This document shows, piece after piece, positions 10,724-19,271 of a stretch of DNA of 64,000 nt. Numbering within the stretch: the stretch's first letter is position 1; each line of letters opens with the position of its first letter. The DNA is taken from the NCBI RefSeq assembly GCF_004298475.1, contig NZ_SCRP01000012.1, forward strand, positions 186,001 through 250,000, in the 5' to 3' direction. Position numbers and translations under genes: made by a program. This DNA comes from Paraburkholderia sp. (GTDB lineage Bacteria > Pseudomonadota > Gammaproteobacteria > Burkholderiales > Burkholderiaceae). The notes below the pieces were generated by a model, which saw only the letters and a list, made by a program, of their open reading frames with translations, searched no databases and was not told where the DNA came from.

Positions 10724-10741
10724 CTGGCACAGGTATTGCAT
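10724..10741 (+). promoter_or_regulatory. Sigma-54 (-24/-12) promoter of rpoN
   Basis: The sequence CTGGCACAGGTATTGCAT matches the sigma-54 consensus (YTGGCAC-N5-TTGCW) at all but one base. GG (10725-10726) and GC (10738-10739) are separated by exactly ten bases, as required. Transcription would begin near 10751, leaving a leader of about 29 bases before the ATG at 10780. The promoter therefore also argues against the in-frame upstream start at 10744. Confidence 0.85.
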
Positions 10742-10779
10742 GAGTGCGTTCAATCTCATCGGTCAAGAATGGAACTGCC

Positions 10780-12267
10780 ATGCCTTCCATCGCGCTTCAC
10801 GCGCGCCAGCAAATTGCGCTGACGCCGCGCCTGCAGCAGGCGGTGCGCCTGTTGCAACTGTCGTCGCTGGAGTTCCAGCAAGAGCTTCGCGAAGCACTCG
10901 ACACCAATCCGTTCCTCGAATACGTCCCGCCCGCGCAGGAAACCGGGGAAGCCGCGGAGGCTGCGCAAGGCGCGGCGGGCATCGGCACGGTCGAGGCGGC
11001 GGTGCCCGAAGCGGGCGTCGAGATCGTGGCGAGCGACGGCATGGATGGCGCGATGGACGACGGTGCGATGTCGCTCGAATCGGCATCGTATTCCGGCGAA
11101 ATGGCCGTGCCCGGATCGCTGCGCGCGTCGAACCATCGCGGCCCCGATGACGGCGACTCCGAAGCCTCCGAGTGGGTGCGCACGCCGATATCATTGCGCG
11201 AGCAACTACACGATGCACTGCGCCTCGCGCCGCTCGACGACCTCGATCGCGTGGCGGCCCAGCTCGTGATCGAAGCGCTCGATGACGACGGCTATCTGCG
11301 CCAGGATCTTGCAGATATTGTGCACGTCGACGGCGTCGGCGACACGCTCGACGAAGACCGCCTGCGCGTGGCCTTGCGCGTGGTGCAGACGCTCGACCGG
11401 CCCGGCATCGGCGCGCGCTCGCTGTCCGAATGTCTCGCGCTGCAACTCGAAGCGATGCCCGGCGACACCCCGCAACGCGATCTCGCGCACCGGATCGTCA
11501 CGGAGCATCTCGAACGTCTTGCGCGCCGCGAGAACGGCGAATTGCAGCGCCAGCTTGGCTGCGATGCGCACACCCTGCAGTCGGCCTGCACACTGGTGCG
11601 CCATCTCGATCCGAAGCCGGGCGAGTATTACGGCCGCGCGGACGGCGGCTACGTCGTGCCCGACGTCATCGTGCGCCAGGTGCGCGGACGCTGGGTCGTC
11701 AGCGTGAATCCGGCCATCGAGCCGCGTGCGCGCATCCACAAGCTCTACGCGGAAATGTTCGCGCGCTCGGACCAGACGAGCCGCTCGCCGCTCGCGCAGC
11801 AACTCCAGGAGGCGCGCTGGCTGATCCGCAATGCGCACAAGCGCTGCGAAACGATCCTGCGGGTGGGCGAATGCATCGTCGCGCGGCAGAAAGCGTTCTT
11901 CCAGTACGGCGAGATTGCCCTGCGGCCGATGCTGCTGCGCGATGTTGCCGATGAACTCGGCCTGCACGAATCGACGGTTTCGCGCGCGACGGGCAACAAA
12001 TATATGGCGACGCCGCGCGGCATTTTCGAATTCAAGCGCTTTTTCCCGCGCGAACTGGAGACACGCACGGGCGGCACGTGCTCGGCGGCTGCGGTGCGCG
12101 CGCTCATCAAGGAGATGATCGATTCGGAAGATCCGCGTGACCCGCTCTCGGATGTCGTGCTCACCCAGGAGCTGGACCGGCAAGGCGTGCGCGTCGCGCG
12201 GCGCACGGTCACGAAGTATCGTCAGATGATGAAGCTGCCCGCTGCGGAAATGCGCAAGCAGTTTTGA
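10780..12267 (+). CDS. rpoN: RNA polymerase sigma-54 factor (second copy, rpoN2-like)
   Basis: The product is 495 residues. Region I begins at once (MPSIALHARQQIALTPRLQQ), the glutamine/leucine-rich stretch that contacts activators. An acidic region II (about residues 50-130) comes next, then the core-binding domain, the helix-turn-helix, and the C-terminal RpoN box ARRTVTKYR that reads the -24 element. The gene lacks the usual rpoN1 neighbours (lptB upstream, hpf and ptsN downstream). It is therefore probably the accessory rpoN2 of Burkholderiaceae. It lies behind its own sigma-54 promoter, so transcription should require a sigma-54 holoenzyme and an enhancer-binding activator. Its 3' end converges with the next gene at 43 bases. 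Confidence 0.93.
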   Translation: MPSIALHARQQIALTPRLQQAVRLLQLSSLEFQQELREALDTNPFLEYVPPAQETGEAAEAAQGAAGIGTVEAAVPEAGVEIVASDGMDGAMDDGAMSLESASYSGEMAVPGSLRASNHRGPDDGDSEASEWVRTPISLREQLHDALRLAPLDDLDRVAAQLVIEALDDDGYLRQDLADIVHVDGVGDTLDEDRLRVALRVVQTLDRPGIGARSLSECLALQLEAMPGDTPQRDLAHRIVTEHLERLARRENGELQRQLGCDAHTLQSACTLVRHLDPKPGEYYGRADGGYVVPDVIVRQVRGRWVVSVNPAIEPRARIHKLYAEMFARSDQTSRSPLAQQLQEARWLIRNAHKRCETILRVGECIVARQKAFFQYGEIALRPMLLRDVADELGLHESTVSRATGNKYMATPRGIFEFKRFFPRELETRTGGTCSAAAVRALIKEMIDSEDPRDPLSDVVLTQELDRQGVRVARRTVTKYRQMMKLPAAEMRKQF

Positions 12268-12309
12268 TGCGTAGGGGTGCTGTGGAAGTTATGCGCTGAC
12301 TCCAGCGGA

Positions 12310-13980
12310 TTATGCGGACGCGGTCCCCGTCTCCCGCATGGCCGTCATTCTTTCGAAAAGCGGCGCCCACCACGCGGTGCTTGCGAACGCATCCATCGGC
12401 ACATCGGTGTCCAGATCGACGGTGACGCGCCGTTCCGCGCTATCGAGCGGATCGGCGCTCGCCATCTGCGCAGCGAGCACCGCTTCCCCCGCATCCGAAG
12501 CATTCGAAGCATTCAACGCACCACGCGGCCCGCGTGCGCGCGCATTCACGCGTTCGACGAGCACCGCCGGATCGGCATGGAAGTGAAGGATCAGGAGCGG
12601 CACGTCGAGCCGATGAGCCAGCGCCGCGAAGCGCGCGCGATACGCGGCCTTCAGGAACGTCGCATCCACGAGCGCGGTATAGCCTGCGCCGAGCACGGCG
12701 CTCGCCAATTCGACCAGACGGTCGTAATGCGCCGCGATGGCTTCGGGCGTATAGGCGCTGGCCGGCAGCGCCTGCAAATCGGGCGGCGCGAACGGCCGCA
12801 CGCGCTTGCGTTCGATATCGCTCGAAATGCGGATTGCGCCGATGTGCTCCGTGAGCGCCTGACTGGCCGCCGATTTCCCCGATCCCGACAAGCCGTGGCA
12901 CAGCAACAGCGTCGGCGTGCGCGCGCGCGTCGTTTGGGCGGCGAGTTCGAGGTAGGGCGTGTACGGTCCGGCTCGAGGCGTCGAAGCCTGCGTGTGCGGC
13001 GGCCCCGCCTTGAGCAGCGCGACCATTGCCCGCACGAGCGCCCGGTACGTCACGTAAAGCGGCAGCGCAGCGAGTCCGCCGAAGTCGCCGGTCGCTTCGA
13101 GATAGCGCGCCAGCAGGCGGTTCGCGTGGCGCACGTGGCCGTGCGCGTGCAAATCCATGCTGAGGAAGGCGAGATCGGCGGTGACGTCGATCCAGCGCAG
13201 ATCGTCGCTGAATTCGATGCAGTCGAACATCAGCACCTGGCTGCCGTGGCGAATGAGATTGTCGAGATGAAGGTCGCCATGACACGCGCGCACGAAGCCA
13301 TGCGCACGGCGTGCATCGAGATGCGCGGCAAGGCGTTCGAGTTCTCCTTCGCAGTAACGTCTTAGCTGCGCAGTTCGAGCGGTCTCTGCGGTTCGGGGAT
13401 CACGCTCGACCGGGTCGAGCGCGGCCAGCACCTGATCGCGCAGTAAAGCCGCCGTTCCGGCCCGCGCCGGGCCGTGCGTGAGCCGTTGCGCATGCAAATG
13501 GTTTTTGGCGAGCTTTTGCGCCGCGATATCGATGTCAGTGTCGTCAAGCTCGTCATGTGCGATGCGATTCGAGAAAAGCTCGCGCTGATCGAAGCGCCGC
13601 ATCCGTACCGCGTAATCGATCACGCTGCCATTGCCAAGGCGGCACCGTCCCGCGTCGAGCGAAACCGGCTTCACGTCGAGGTAAATCGCACCGGAGAAGG
13701 GCCGGTTGAGCCGAATCTCGGCTTCGCAGCAGCGGTGTCGCGCATCGAGTTCGGTGAAATCGACGAAACCGAAATCGACGGGTTTCATGATCTTGTACGC
13801 GTAGCGCCCGGCCAGATAAATCACCGAAATATGTGTTTCGATGCGCACGATGCGGCCCGCCGGATGCGGATACGTTGCAGCCCGGCGCAGCGCTGCGTCG
13901 ATGGCGCGGCTATGGCGCCGGGCAGCGCGCAGACGGTTGCTCTGGTGCTGCGAGCGTGTGGGATGGGGCGCGTCGGACAT
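12310..13980 (-). CDS. Bifunctional APH-like phosphotransferase / P-loop ATPase
   Basis: The 556-residue protein fuses two domains. Residues about 30-330 form an aminoglycoside-phosphotransferase-like kinase fold, with the catalytic loop CHGDLHLDNL and a metal-binding FDCIEF. Residues about 360-530 form a nucleoside/gluconate-kinase-like P-loop domain with Walker A CHGLSGSGKS. The fusion is a recognised family in proteobacteria, but its substrate is unknown and resistance activity is not implied. The ATG at 13980 opens the reading frame. It is divergent from the DHH gene across a 168-base promoter region. Confidence 0.85.
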   Translation of the reverse strand: MSDAPHPTRSQHQSNRLRAARRHSRAIDAALRRAATYPHPAGRIVRIETHISVIYLAGRYAYKIMKPVDFGFVDFTELDARHRCCEAEIRLNRPFSGAIYLDVKPVSLDAGRCRLGNGSVIDYAVRMRRFDQRELFSNRIAHDELDDTDIDIAAQKLAKNHLHAQRLTHGPARAGTAALLRDQVLAALDPVERDPRTAETARTAQLRRYCEGELERLAAHLDARRAHGFVRACHGDLHLDNLIRHGSQVLMFDCIEFSDDLRWIDVTADLAFLSMDLHAHGHVRHANRLLARYLEATGDFGGLAALPLYVTYRALVRAMVALLKAGPPHTQASTPRAGPYTPYLELAAQTTRARTPTLLLCHGLSGSGKSAASQALTEHIGAIRISSDIERKRVRPFAPPDLQALPASAYTPEAIAAHYDRLVELASAVLGAGYTALVDATFLKAAYRARFAALAHRLDVPLLILHFHADPAVLVERVNARARGPRGALNASNASDAGEAVLAAQMASADPLDSAERRVTVDLDTDVPMDAFASTAWWAPLFERMTAMRETGTASA

Positions 13981-14148
13981 GGGCTGATGCCTCGGACGTT
14001 ATCGCGTTCGAGCATACACGGCATCGTGCAAGGCCGGTGTGCTGTCGGTCTGCTTGCCTGCCGACGGCGTCAAATGCGGGGGAGATTTTGTCCGAATGGC
14101 CTTTCGTGCGCGATACTGTGAAAGTTATCGTACTGAGATTGACAGAAC

Positions 14149-15114
14149 ATGGCGCACTTCGACGTATTCAATGGCGACGCAGACGGTATCTGCGCGCTGC
14201 ACCAGCTCCGGCTCGCGAGACCGCGCGAGGCCACGCTGATCACGGGCGTCAAGCGCGACACCGAACTCGTTGCGCGTGTGCCCGCGCATCGCGGCGATAC
14301 GCTGACGGTGCTCGATATTTCGTTCGATTCGAATCGTGAGGCGCTCACGAAACTGCTCGACCAGGATATCCGCATCGAGTACTTCGACCATCACTACGCG
14401 GGCGATCTGCCGCAAACCGTAAATCTCATCGCGCATATCGACACCACTGCCCAGGTCTGCACGAGCGTGCTCGTCGACCGGCATCTGGCTGGCCGCTACC
14501 GCACCTGGGCGATCACGGCGGCGTTCGGCGACAACCTGGGCGAGACGGCGCAGACGCTCGCCACGCAGGTGGGCCTCACGCCGGCGCAGACGGATCAGCT
14601 GCGCGACCTCGGCGACTCGATCAACTACAACGCCTATGGCGACACCGTCGAGGATCTCATCATCGCGCCGCAGACGTTGTACGAGACGCTCAAGCCTTAC
14701 GCCGATCCGTTTGATTTCATCGCTGCGGAGCCCGTCGTGCAGCGTCTTGCGGAATGCCGCAAGGAGGATCTGGCGCTCGCGCAAACCGTTACGCCGTTGA
14801 TCGCGCTGCAGTACGGCAGCGTTTTCGTGCTGCCCGATGCGCCGTGGACACGGCGCGTGCGCGGCGTGTTCGGCAACGCGCTCGCGACCGGCGAGCCCAC
14901 GCGCGCACACGCCGTGCTGACGACCAACACGGACGGCACCTATACCGTGAGCGTGCGTGCGCCGCTCGCGAGCCCGCGCGGCGCCGACGAACTGTGTCGC
15001 GCATTCCCCGGCGGCAATGGCCGCGTGGGCGCGGCGGGCATCAACAGCCTCGAGCACGGCCGGCTCGACGCCTTCGTCACGGCATTCGCGCGCGTGTTCG
15101 GGCGCACGCGTTAA
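14149..15114 (+). CDS. DHH-superfamily phosphoesterase
   Basis: 321 residues. The N-terminal motif DVFNGDADGICALHQ corresponds to DHH motif I, and FDHHYAG (about residues 80-86) is the DHH signature with its metal-binding Asp and His residues. The C terminus contains the glycine-rich GGNGRVGAAGI of a DHHA1-like substrate-binding domain. Such proteins hydrolyse phosphodiester bonds in short RNA, nucleotides or single-stranded DNA. This stand-alone version lacks the RecJ OB domain and could be a nanoRNase-like or acetyl-group-linked phosphoesterase; the exact substrate is not evident. It is divergent from the APH-kinase fusion. Confidence 0.82.
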   Translation: MAHFDVFNGDADGICALHQLRLARPREATLITGVKRDTELVARVPAHRGDTLTVLDISFDSNREALTKLLDQDIRIEYFDHHYAGDLPQTVNLIAHIDTTAQVCTSVLVDRHLAGRYRTWAITAAFGDNLGETAQTLATQVGLTPAQTDQLRDLGDSINYNAYGDTVEDLIIAPQTLYETLKPYADPFDFIAAEPVVQRLAECRKEDLALAQTVTPLIALQYGSVFVLPDAPWTRRVRGVFGNALATGEPTRAHAVLTTNTDGTYTVSVRAPLASPRGADELCRAFPGGNGRVGAAGINSLEHGRLDAFVTAFARVFGRTR

Positions 15115-15225
15115 GCGCTTCTACCTCACCGCTTCTATTTCGCCGCTGCTATTTCCCATTCACTCGCTGTGTCCGGGCTGCGCCTCGCCGCGTGCCCGGA
15201 CCCGCGCCAGTTGCGGAAAAGCGAT

Positions 15226-16353
15226 TTAAAGGAAGCTGCTTAACGCCTTGTCGAACCGCGCGACCGTGCCTTCGACGTCATGCAGTTTGTCGAGGCCGAA
15301 GAGTCCAATGCGGAAGGTTCGGAAATCTTCCGGCTCGTCGCATTGCAGCGGAACGCCTGGCGCGATCTGCAAGCCGGCATCGGCGAATTTCTTGCCGGAA
15401 CGAATGCCATCGTCGTCCGTGTAGCAAACCACGACGCCCGGTGCCTCAAAGCCTTCGGCTGCCACGCTCCTGAAACCCTTTGCCGCCAGCAGTGAGCGAA
15501 TGCGCTTGCCGAGTTCGAGCTGCTCGGCTTGCACCTTGTCGAAGCCGTATGCCTCGGTTTCCTTCATCACGTTGCGCAGCGTCACGAGACTGTCCGTGGG
15601 CATCGTGGCGTGATAACCGAACCCGCCGTTCTCGTAGGCTTCCATGATCTGCAGCCATTTACGCAGATCGCAGGCGAAACTGGTGCTGGTGGTGGCTTCG
15701 ATTCTTTCGCGGGCCAGCGTGCCGAGCATGACCAGCGCGCAGCAGGGCGATGCGCTCCAGCCCTTTTGCGGTGCGCTGATCAGGACATCGACGCCACAGG
15801 CTTCCATGTCGACCCAGATCGTTCCGGATGCGATGCAATCCAGCACGAACATGCCGCCGACAGCATGTACGGCGTCGGCGACCGCGCGCAAATAGGCGTC
15901 GGGCAACATCATGCCGGAGGCGGTTTCGACGTGCGGCGCAAAGACCAGATCAGGCTTGTGTTCCTTGATCGCCGCAACGACTTCTTCGATTGGAGCCGGT
16001 GCATAGGCGGCCTGCCTTCCCTGTTCGACCGGACGCGCTTTCAATACCGTCGATTCGGCCGGAATGCCGCCCACGTCGAAAATCTGCGACCAGCGGAAAC
16101 TGAACCAGCCATTGCGGATGACCAGACACTTCTTGTTTGTCGCGAATTGCCGGGCGACGGCTTCCATGCCGAACGTTCCGCTGCCCGGAACGACAACCGC
16201 CGATTTCGCGTTGTAGACCTTTTTCAGGGCGCGCGAAATATCGTGCATCACGCCCTGAAAGAGCTTCGACATGTGATTGATCGATCGGTCGGTGTAAACG
16301 ACCGAATATTCGAGGAGCCCCTCGCGGTCGACATTGGGAAGTAAACCTGGCAC
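15226..16353 (-). CDS. Class V aminotransferase (alanine-glyoxylate type)
   Basis: A 375-residue PLP enzyme of the alanine-glyoxylate/serine-pyruvate aminotransferase group. The PLP lysine is in SAPQKGWSASP, the cofactor-binding Asp in FVLDCIASG, and the phosphate-binding segment in VVPGSGTFGMEA. The start is a GTG at 16353, reading (M)PGLLPNVDREG. It has a GGAGG ribosome site five bases upstream and matches where family members begin. The longer ATG-initiated frame adds non-conserved residues across the promoter. It is divergent from the Zn-dehydrogenase across 325 bases. Confidence 0.85.
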   Translation of the reverse strand: MPGLLPNVDREGLLEYSVVYTDRSINHMSKLFQGVMHDISRALKKVYNAKSAVVVPGSGTFGMEAVARQFATNKKCLVIRNGWFSFRWSQIFDVGGIPAESTVLKARPVEQGRQAAYAPAPIEEVVAAIKEHKPDLVFAPHVETASGMMLPDAYLRAVADAVHAVGGMFVLDCIASGTIWVDMEACGVDVLISAPQKGWSASPCCALVMLGTLARERIEATTSTSFACDLRKWLQIMEAYENGGFGYHATMPTDSLVTLRNVMKETEAYGFDKVQAEQLELGKRIRSLLAAKGFRSVAAEGFEAPGVVVCYTDDDGIRSGKKFADAGLQIAPGVPLQCDEPEDFRTFRIGLFGLDKLHDVEGTVARFDKALSSFL

Positions 16354-16677
16354 GCTTGCCTCCGGTAAGAATTGATTTATGGTGAGCGGTATTTTTAAAT
16401 CGATACCGCTGCAACAACGCAAAGAGGTTTTTCGCCGCAACGACAACTGATTCTAGCGAAAGCTGCCTGCAACCTGGGGCATATTTTGTGTGTGATTTGG
16501 CGCACGCACGCGCAGGATTTGCGCCACGCAACGCTCCCGCGCGCGCAAGATATAGCGCGCACCGAATGCGTCAACATGCTGCACCGGCGTACAGATCGCG
16601 GCGCGCGCGCCGACCGCGTAACATGATCCGTGCGGGCGCCGTGGTTCGCGTGGCGCTTCTCCAGGAGGAGGCAGGCA
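16354..16677. other. Divergent promoter region
   Basis: These 324 bases separate the class V aminotransferase (leftward) and the Zn alcohol dehydrogenase (rightward). The left half is relatively AT-rich and probably holds both promoters; the right half is very GC-rich. I see no convincing operator or small gene. Confidence 0.4.
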
Positions 16678-17664
16678 ATGCGAGCGATGTTGTTCGATGG
16701 CGCGAGTCCGTTGTTGCGCGAGGTCGAACTGCCCGACCCGACGCCGGGCGCGGGTCAACTGCTGATCGACGTACGTGCTTGCGGCGTGTGCCGCACGGAT
16801 CTGCACGTGGTCGACGGCGACTTGCCGCATCCAAAGCGGCCCGTGATTCCGGGCCACGAGATCGTCGGCACGGTCGCTGCGACCGGCAGCGGCGTGACCG
16901 GCTTCGCGCCCGGCGACCGCATCGGCGTGCCGTGGCTCGGCCACACCTGCGGCCATTGCCGCTTTTGCCTGCGGGGCCGGGAAAATCTCTGCGACGCACC
17001 GGGCTTCACCGGGTATACGCTCGACGGCGGCTACGCGGAGCGTACCGTCGCCGACGCCCGCTACTGTTTTCATTTGCCGCGCCAGTACAGCGACGTCGAA
17101 GCCGCGCCGCTCCTGTGCGCAGGCCTGATCGGCTATCGCACGCTCGCGATGGCGGGCGACGCCGAACGCATCGGCATCTACGGTTTTGGTGCGGCCGCAC
17201 ATATCGTTGCGCAGGTCGCGCGTCATCAGGGGCGTTCGGTCTACGCGTTCACGCGCCCCGGCGATGCTGCCGCGCAGCAATTTGCCCTGCGCCTTGGCGC
17301 CGCATGGGCGGGCGGCAGCGACGAGGCGCCGCCCGAGCCGCTCGACGCCGCGCTGCTGTTTGCTCCGGTCGGCGCGCTCGTGCCCGCGGCGCTACGGGCC
17401 GTGACGAAAGGCGGAACGGTTGTCTGCGGCGGTATCCACATGAGCGACATTCCCGCGTTTCCTTACGGCTGGCTTTGGGAGGAGCGGCGCATCGTGTCGG
17501 TGGCGAATCTCACGCGCGAAGACGGCGCTGCGTTCATGGCGATCGCCGCGCGTCACACGCTCGAAATCGAAACGACGCCTTATCCGCTTGTGCGCGCGAA
17601 CGAGGCGCTGGCCGACTTGCGCGAAGGGCGGCTCACGGGAGCGGCGGTGCTGACAATCAACTGA
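16678..17664 (+). CDS. Zinc-dependent alcohol dehydrogenase
   Basis: A 328-residue medium-chain dehydrogenase. The catalytic zinc site is formed by CGVCRTDLH (Cys about 38) and PGHEIVG. The structural zinc uses the cysteines of HTCGHCRFCLRGRENLC. The nucleotide-binding region is IGIYGFGAAAH, an unusual variant of GxGxxG. The gene starts at ATG 16678 behind a doubled AGGAGGAGG ribosome site. Similar enzymes cluster with universal stress proteins and PHA genes in Burkholderia low-oxygen loci, where they may dispose of reducing equivalents; that role is inferred here. Confidence 0.88.
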   Translation: MRAMLFDGASPLLREVELPDPTPGAGQLLIDVRACGVCRTDLHVVDGDLPHPKRPVIPGHEIVGTVAATGSGVTGFAPGDRIGVPWLGHTCGHCRFCLRGRENLCDAPGFTGYTLDGGYAERTVADARYCFHLPRQYSDVEAAPLLCAGLIGYRTLAMAGDAERIGIYGFGAAAHIVAQVARHQGRSVYAFTRPGDAAAQQFALRLGAAWAGGSDEAPPEPLDAALLFAPVGALVPAALRAVTKGGTVVCGGIHMSDIPAFPYGWLWEERRIVSVANLTREDGAAFMAIAARHTLEIETTPYPLVRANEALADLREGRLTGAAVLTIN

Positions 17665-17813
17665 ACGCGAGTGCTTGCGGCCACAACGACGCCTGACCGT
17701 GGCAACGCACCGCATTGGTCCTGGCGATCATCGGTACCCAAATGTGGTGGAATGATCAGACAAACAGCGTGCGGCGTGAGCCGCGCACCATGGGCACAGC
17801 CCGGGAGGTCATG

Positions 17814-18275
17814 ATGTACAAGCAGATTCTGGTGGCGATTGATGGCAGCCGAAGCGGCCGGCGCGCACTCGACGAAGCCGTGAAGATCGCGAAGGCGACA
17901 GGCGGCCATGTGCAGGCACTGTGTGTCGTGCAGCATCCCGCCCGGCTCACGGACGTCGGCGCCGCTTATGCCGAAGAACTCTCCCGTGATCCCAATGCAA
18001 ACGATGCCGCCACGTCGGCGCTGGACGAAGCGAAGACGGTATTCGCGGAGGCGGGCGTCTCGGGCAGCACGCGCGCCGCCGATGCCGTCGGCGAGGATAT
18101 TGCGGGGGTGATTTACCGCATTGCAGCAGAAGACGACGCCGAACTTGTCGTGATGGGCACACGCGGGCATTCGGGGATGAAACGCCTGCTGCTCGGCAGC
18201 GTGGCAGAAGCATTTCTGCGGATTGCCGATCGTCCGGTCATGCTCGTGCGCAGTGCCGAGGAAACCGGCGCGTAA
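17814..18275 (+). CDS. Universal stress protein (UspA family)
   Basis: A single-domain 153-residue Usp. It starts MYKQILVAIDGSRSGRRAL and ends with the ATP-binding signature GTRGHSGMKRLLLGSVAEA (G-2x-G-9x-G-S/T), placing it among the ATP-binding members. There are two consecutive ATG codons (17811 and 17814); the second has the better spacing from GGGAGG. It lies between an alcohol dehydrogenase and the PHA operon, consistent with stationary-phase or low-oxygen expression. Confidence 0.9.
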   Translation: MYKQILVAIDGSRSGRRALDEAVKIAKATGGHVQALCVVQHPARLTDVGAAYAEELSRDPNANDAATSALDEAKTVFAEAGVSGSTRAADAVGEDIAGVIYRIAAEDDAELVVMGTRGHSGMKRLLLGSVAEAFLRIADRPVMLVRSAEETGA

Positions 18276-18280
18276 GCGAG

Positions 18281-18320
18281 CGGAAAGGCACGGAAAGGCA
18301 CGGAAAGGCACGGAAAGGCG
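18281..18320. repeat. 10-base tandem repeat, 4 units
   Basis: CGGAAAGGCA is repeated three times, followed by CGGAAAGGCG, beginning five bases after the universal stress protein stop codon. It is non-coding. Copy number is likely to vary by replication slippage. Confidence 0.9.
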
Positions 18321-18424
18321 CTCGATATCCCATGCAGCGCCTCGCACGTGCCTGATCATCGGTCGCGAAAATAGCGAATATGCATAGACGTAGAGATGAT
18401 TACGCGTCGTATGAATCTTGATAA

Positions 18425-18438
18425 ATGATCTGGATCAT
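18425..18438. promoter_or_regulatory. FNR/Anr-like palindrome upstream of the PHA operon
   Basis: ATGATCTGGATCAT is a perfect palindrome that matches the FNR/Anr consensus TTGAT-N4-ATCAA in eight of ten specified positions. Its centre lies about 62 bases upstream of the start predicted from a TATGAT hexamer at 18482-18487. That is the class I position used by FNR-type activators. Binding has not been shown. Confidence 0.45.
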
Positions 18439-18481
18439 CCGGCGCACACGCACTCGCTCCGCGCCGGCCTTTCTTCGTGCC

Positions 18482-18487
18482 TATGAT
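18482..18487 (+). promoter_or_regulatory. Candidate -10 hexamer for the phasin-phaB-phaC operon
   Basis: TATGAT matches five of six consensus bases. There is no good -35 hexamer 16-18 bases upstream, as expected for an activator-dependent promoter. Transcription from about 18494 would leave a roughly 240-base leader before the phasin start at 18738. No gene is apparent in that leader. Confidence 0.4.
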
Positions 18488-18737
18488 GATGAGGGGATCT
18501 GGCGTATTTCGGACTCGCCGCACTCCGAATCATCGTAGAGACGCGGCCATATCCGCCTTTCACGAGCCGCCGTGATCCTCCATGCACCGCCGGGACGCAT
18601 TTGTCGTCACGCCGCTTGTTGCCCGCTCTTTGCGGGTTGCTCGCGGCCCCCGGAATATCTGCGTCCAAGCGTCACTATTCGCGGTGCGCCGCACCTGGCG
18701 CCACGCCGGGCACTGCAATCTTGTGAGGACACTGAAC

Positions 18738-19271
18738 ATGGTCATCGCTTCCAATCCCTCGTTCGACGCCTGGCGCGTCAACGCCTGTGCTGTGCTACAG
18801 ATGCTCTCGCAGGGTGAGCAGTGGCGCGAGCAGCTTCTCGCGCTTCAGCAACGCCGTTACGAACGCGACCGGGCGGCGCTTGAGGGCGTGATGGAGACGC
18901 TGCGCGCCGCGCAAGACTGGAGCGATTTCGCAACGGCAAGCCAGTCGGTGCTGCGCGACTATCTCAGCGCGAGTGCGGCGATCTGGCAAGAGAGCGTTGC
19001 CGCCGCCATGCAGGGCGCGGGCGCCTGGACCGATACGGCATGCGGCATCGCGCAGAACTGGCAGGACTCGCTTGGCGGGCTGGAGCCGGGCGCGGCGACG
19101 GCATCGGCGATGCCCATGCGTGAATGGATGGCTGCATTCGAGCGTGCCGTCGGCGCGGCCATGGCCAACGGTGCCGCGATGACCAGCGGTATGACCCACG
19201 GTGAGGCGGGATACGCGCGCGGCAACGGCAAGCAGGCTGCACACGCACAAGGAGAACAACATGGCAGCTAA
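18738..19271 (+). CDS. Phasin family (PHA granule-associated) protein
   Basis: A 177-residue, mostly helical, alanine-rich protein with amphipathic stretches (EQWREQLLALQQRRYERD; QDWSDFATASQSVL). This pattern is typical of phasin-type granule coat proteins, which bind the surface of polyhydroxyalkanoate inclusions. The family assignment is supported mainly by position: its 3' end overlaps the acetoacetyl-CoA reductase start by 11 bases, and PHA synthase follows. The ATG at 18738 follows a GAGGA ribosome site. The C-terminal 30 residues are Gly/Ala/Met/His-rich and probably disordered. Confidence 0.75.
   Translation: MVIASNPSFDAWRVNACAVLQMLSQGEQWREQLLALQQRRYERDRAALEGVMETLRAAQDWSDFATASQSVLRDYLSASAAIWQESVAAAMQGAGAWTDTACGIAQNWQDSLGGLEPGAATASAMPMREWMAAFERAVGAAMANGAAMTSGMTHGEAGYARGNGKQAAHAQGEQHGS

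Noticed and set aside
12310..13980. Aminoglycoside resistance gene
   Set aside because: The APH-like fold is fused to a P-loop kinase domain and belongs to a widespread chromosomal family; a resistance role is not supported.
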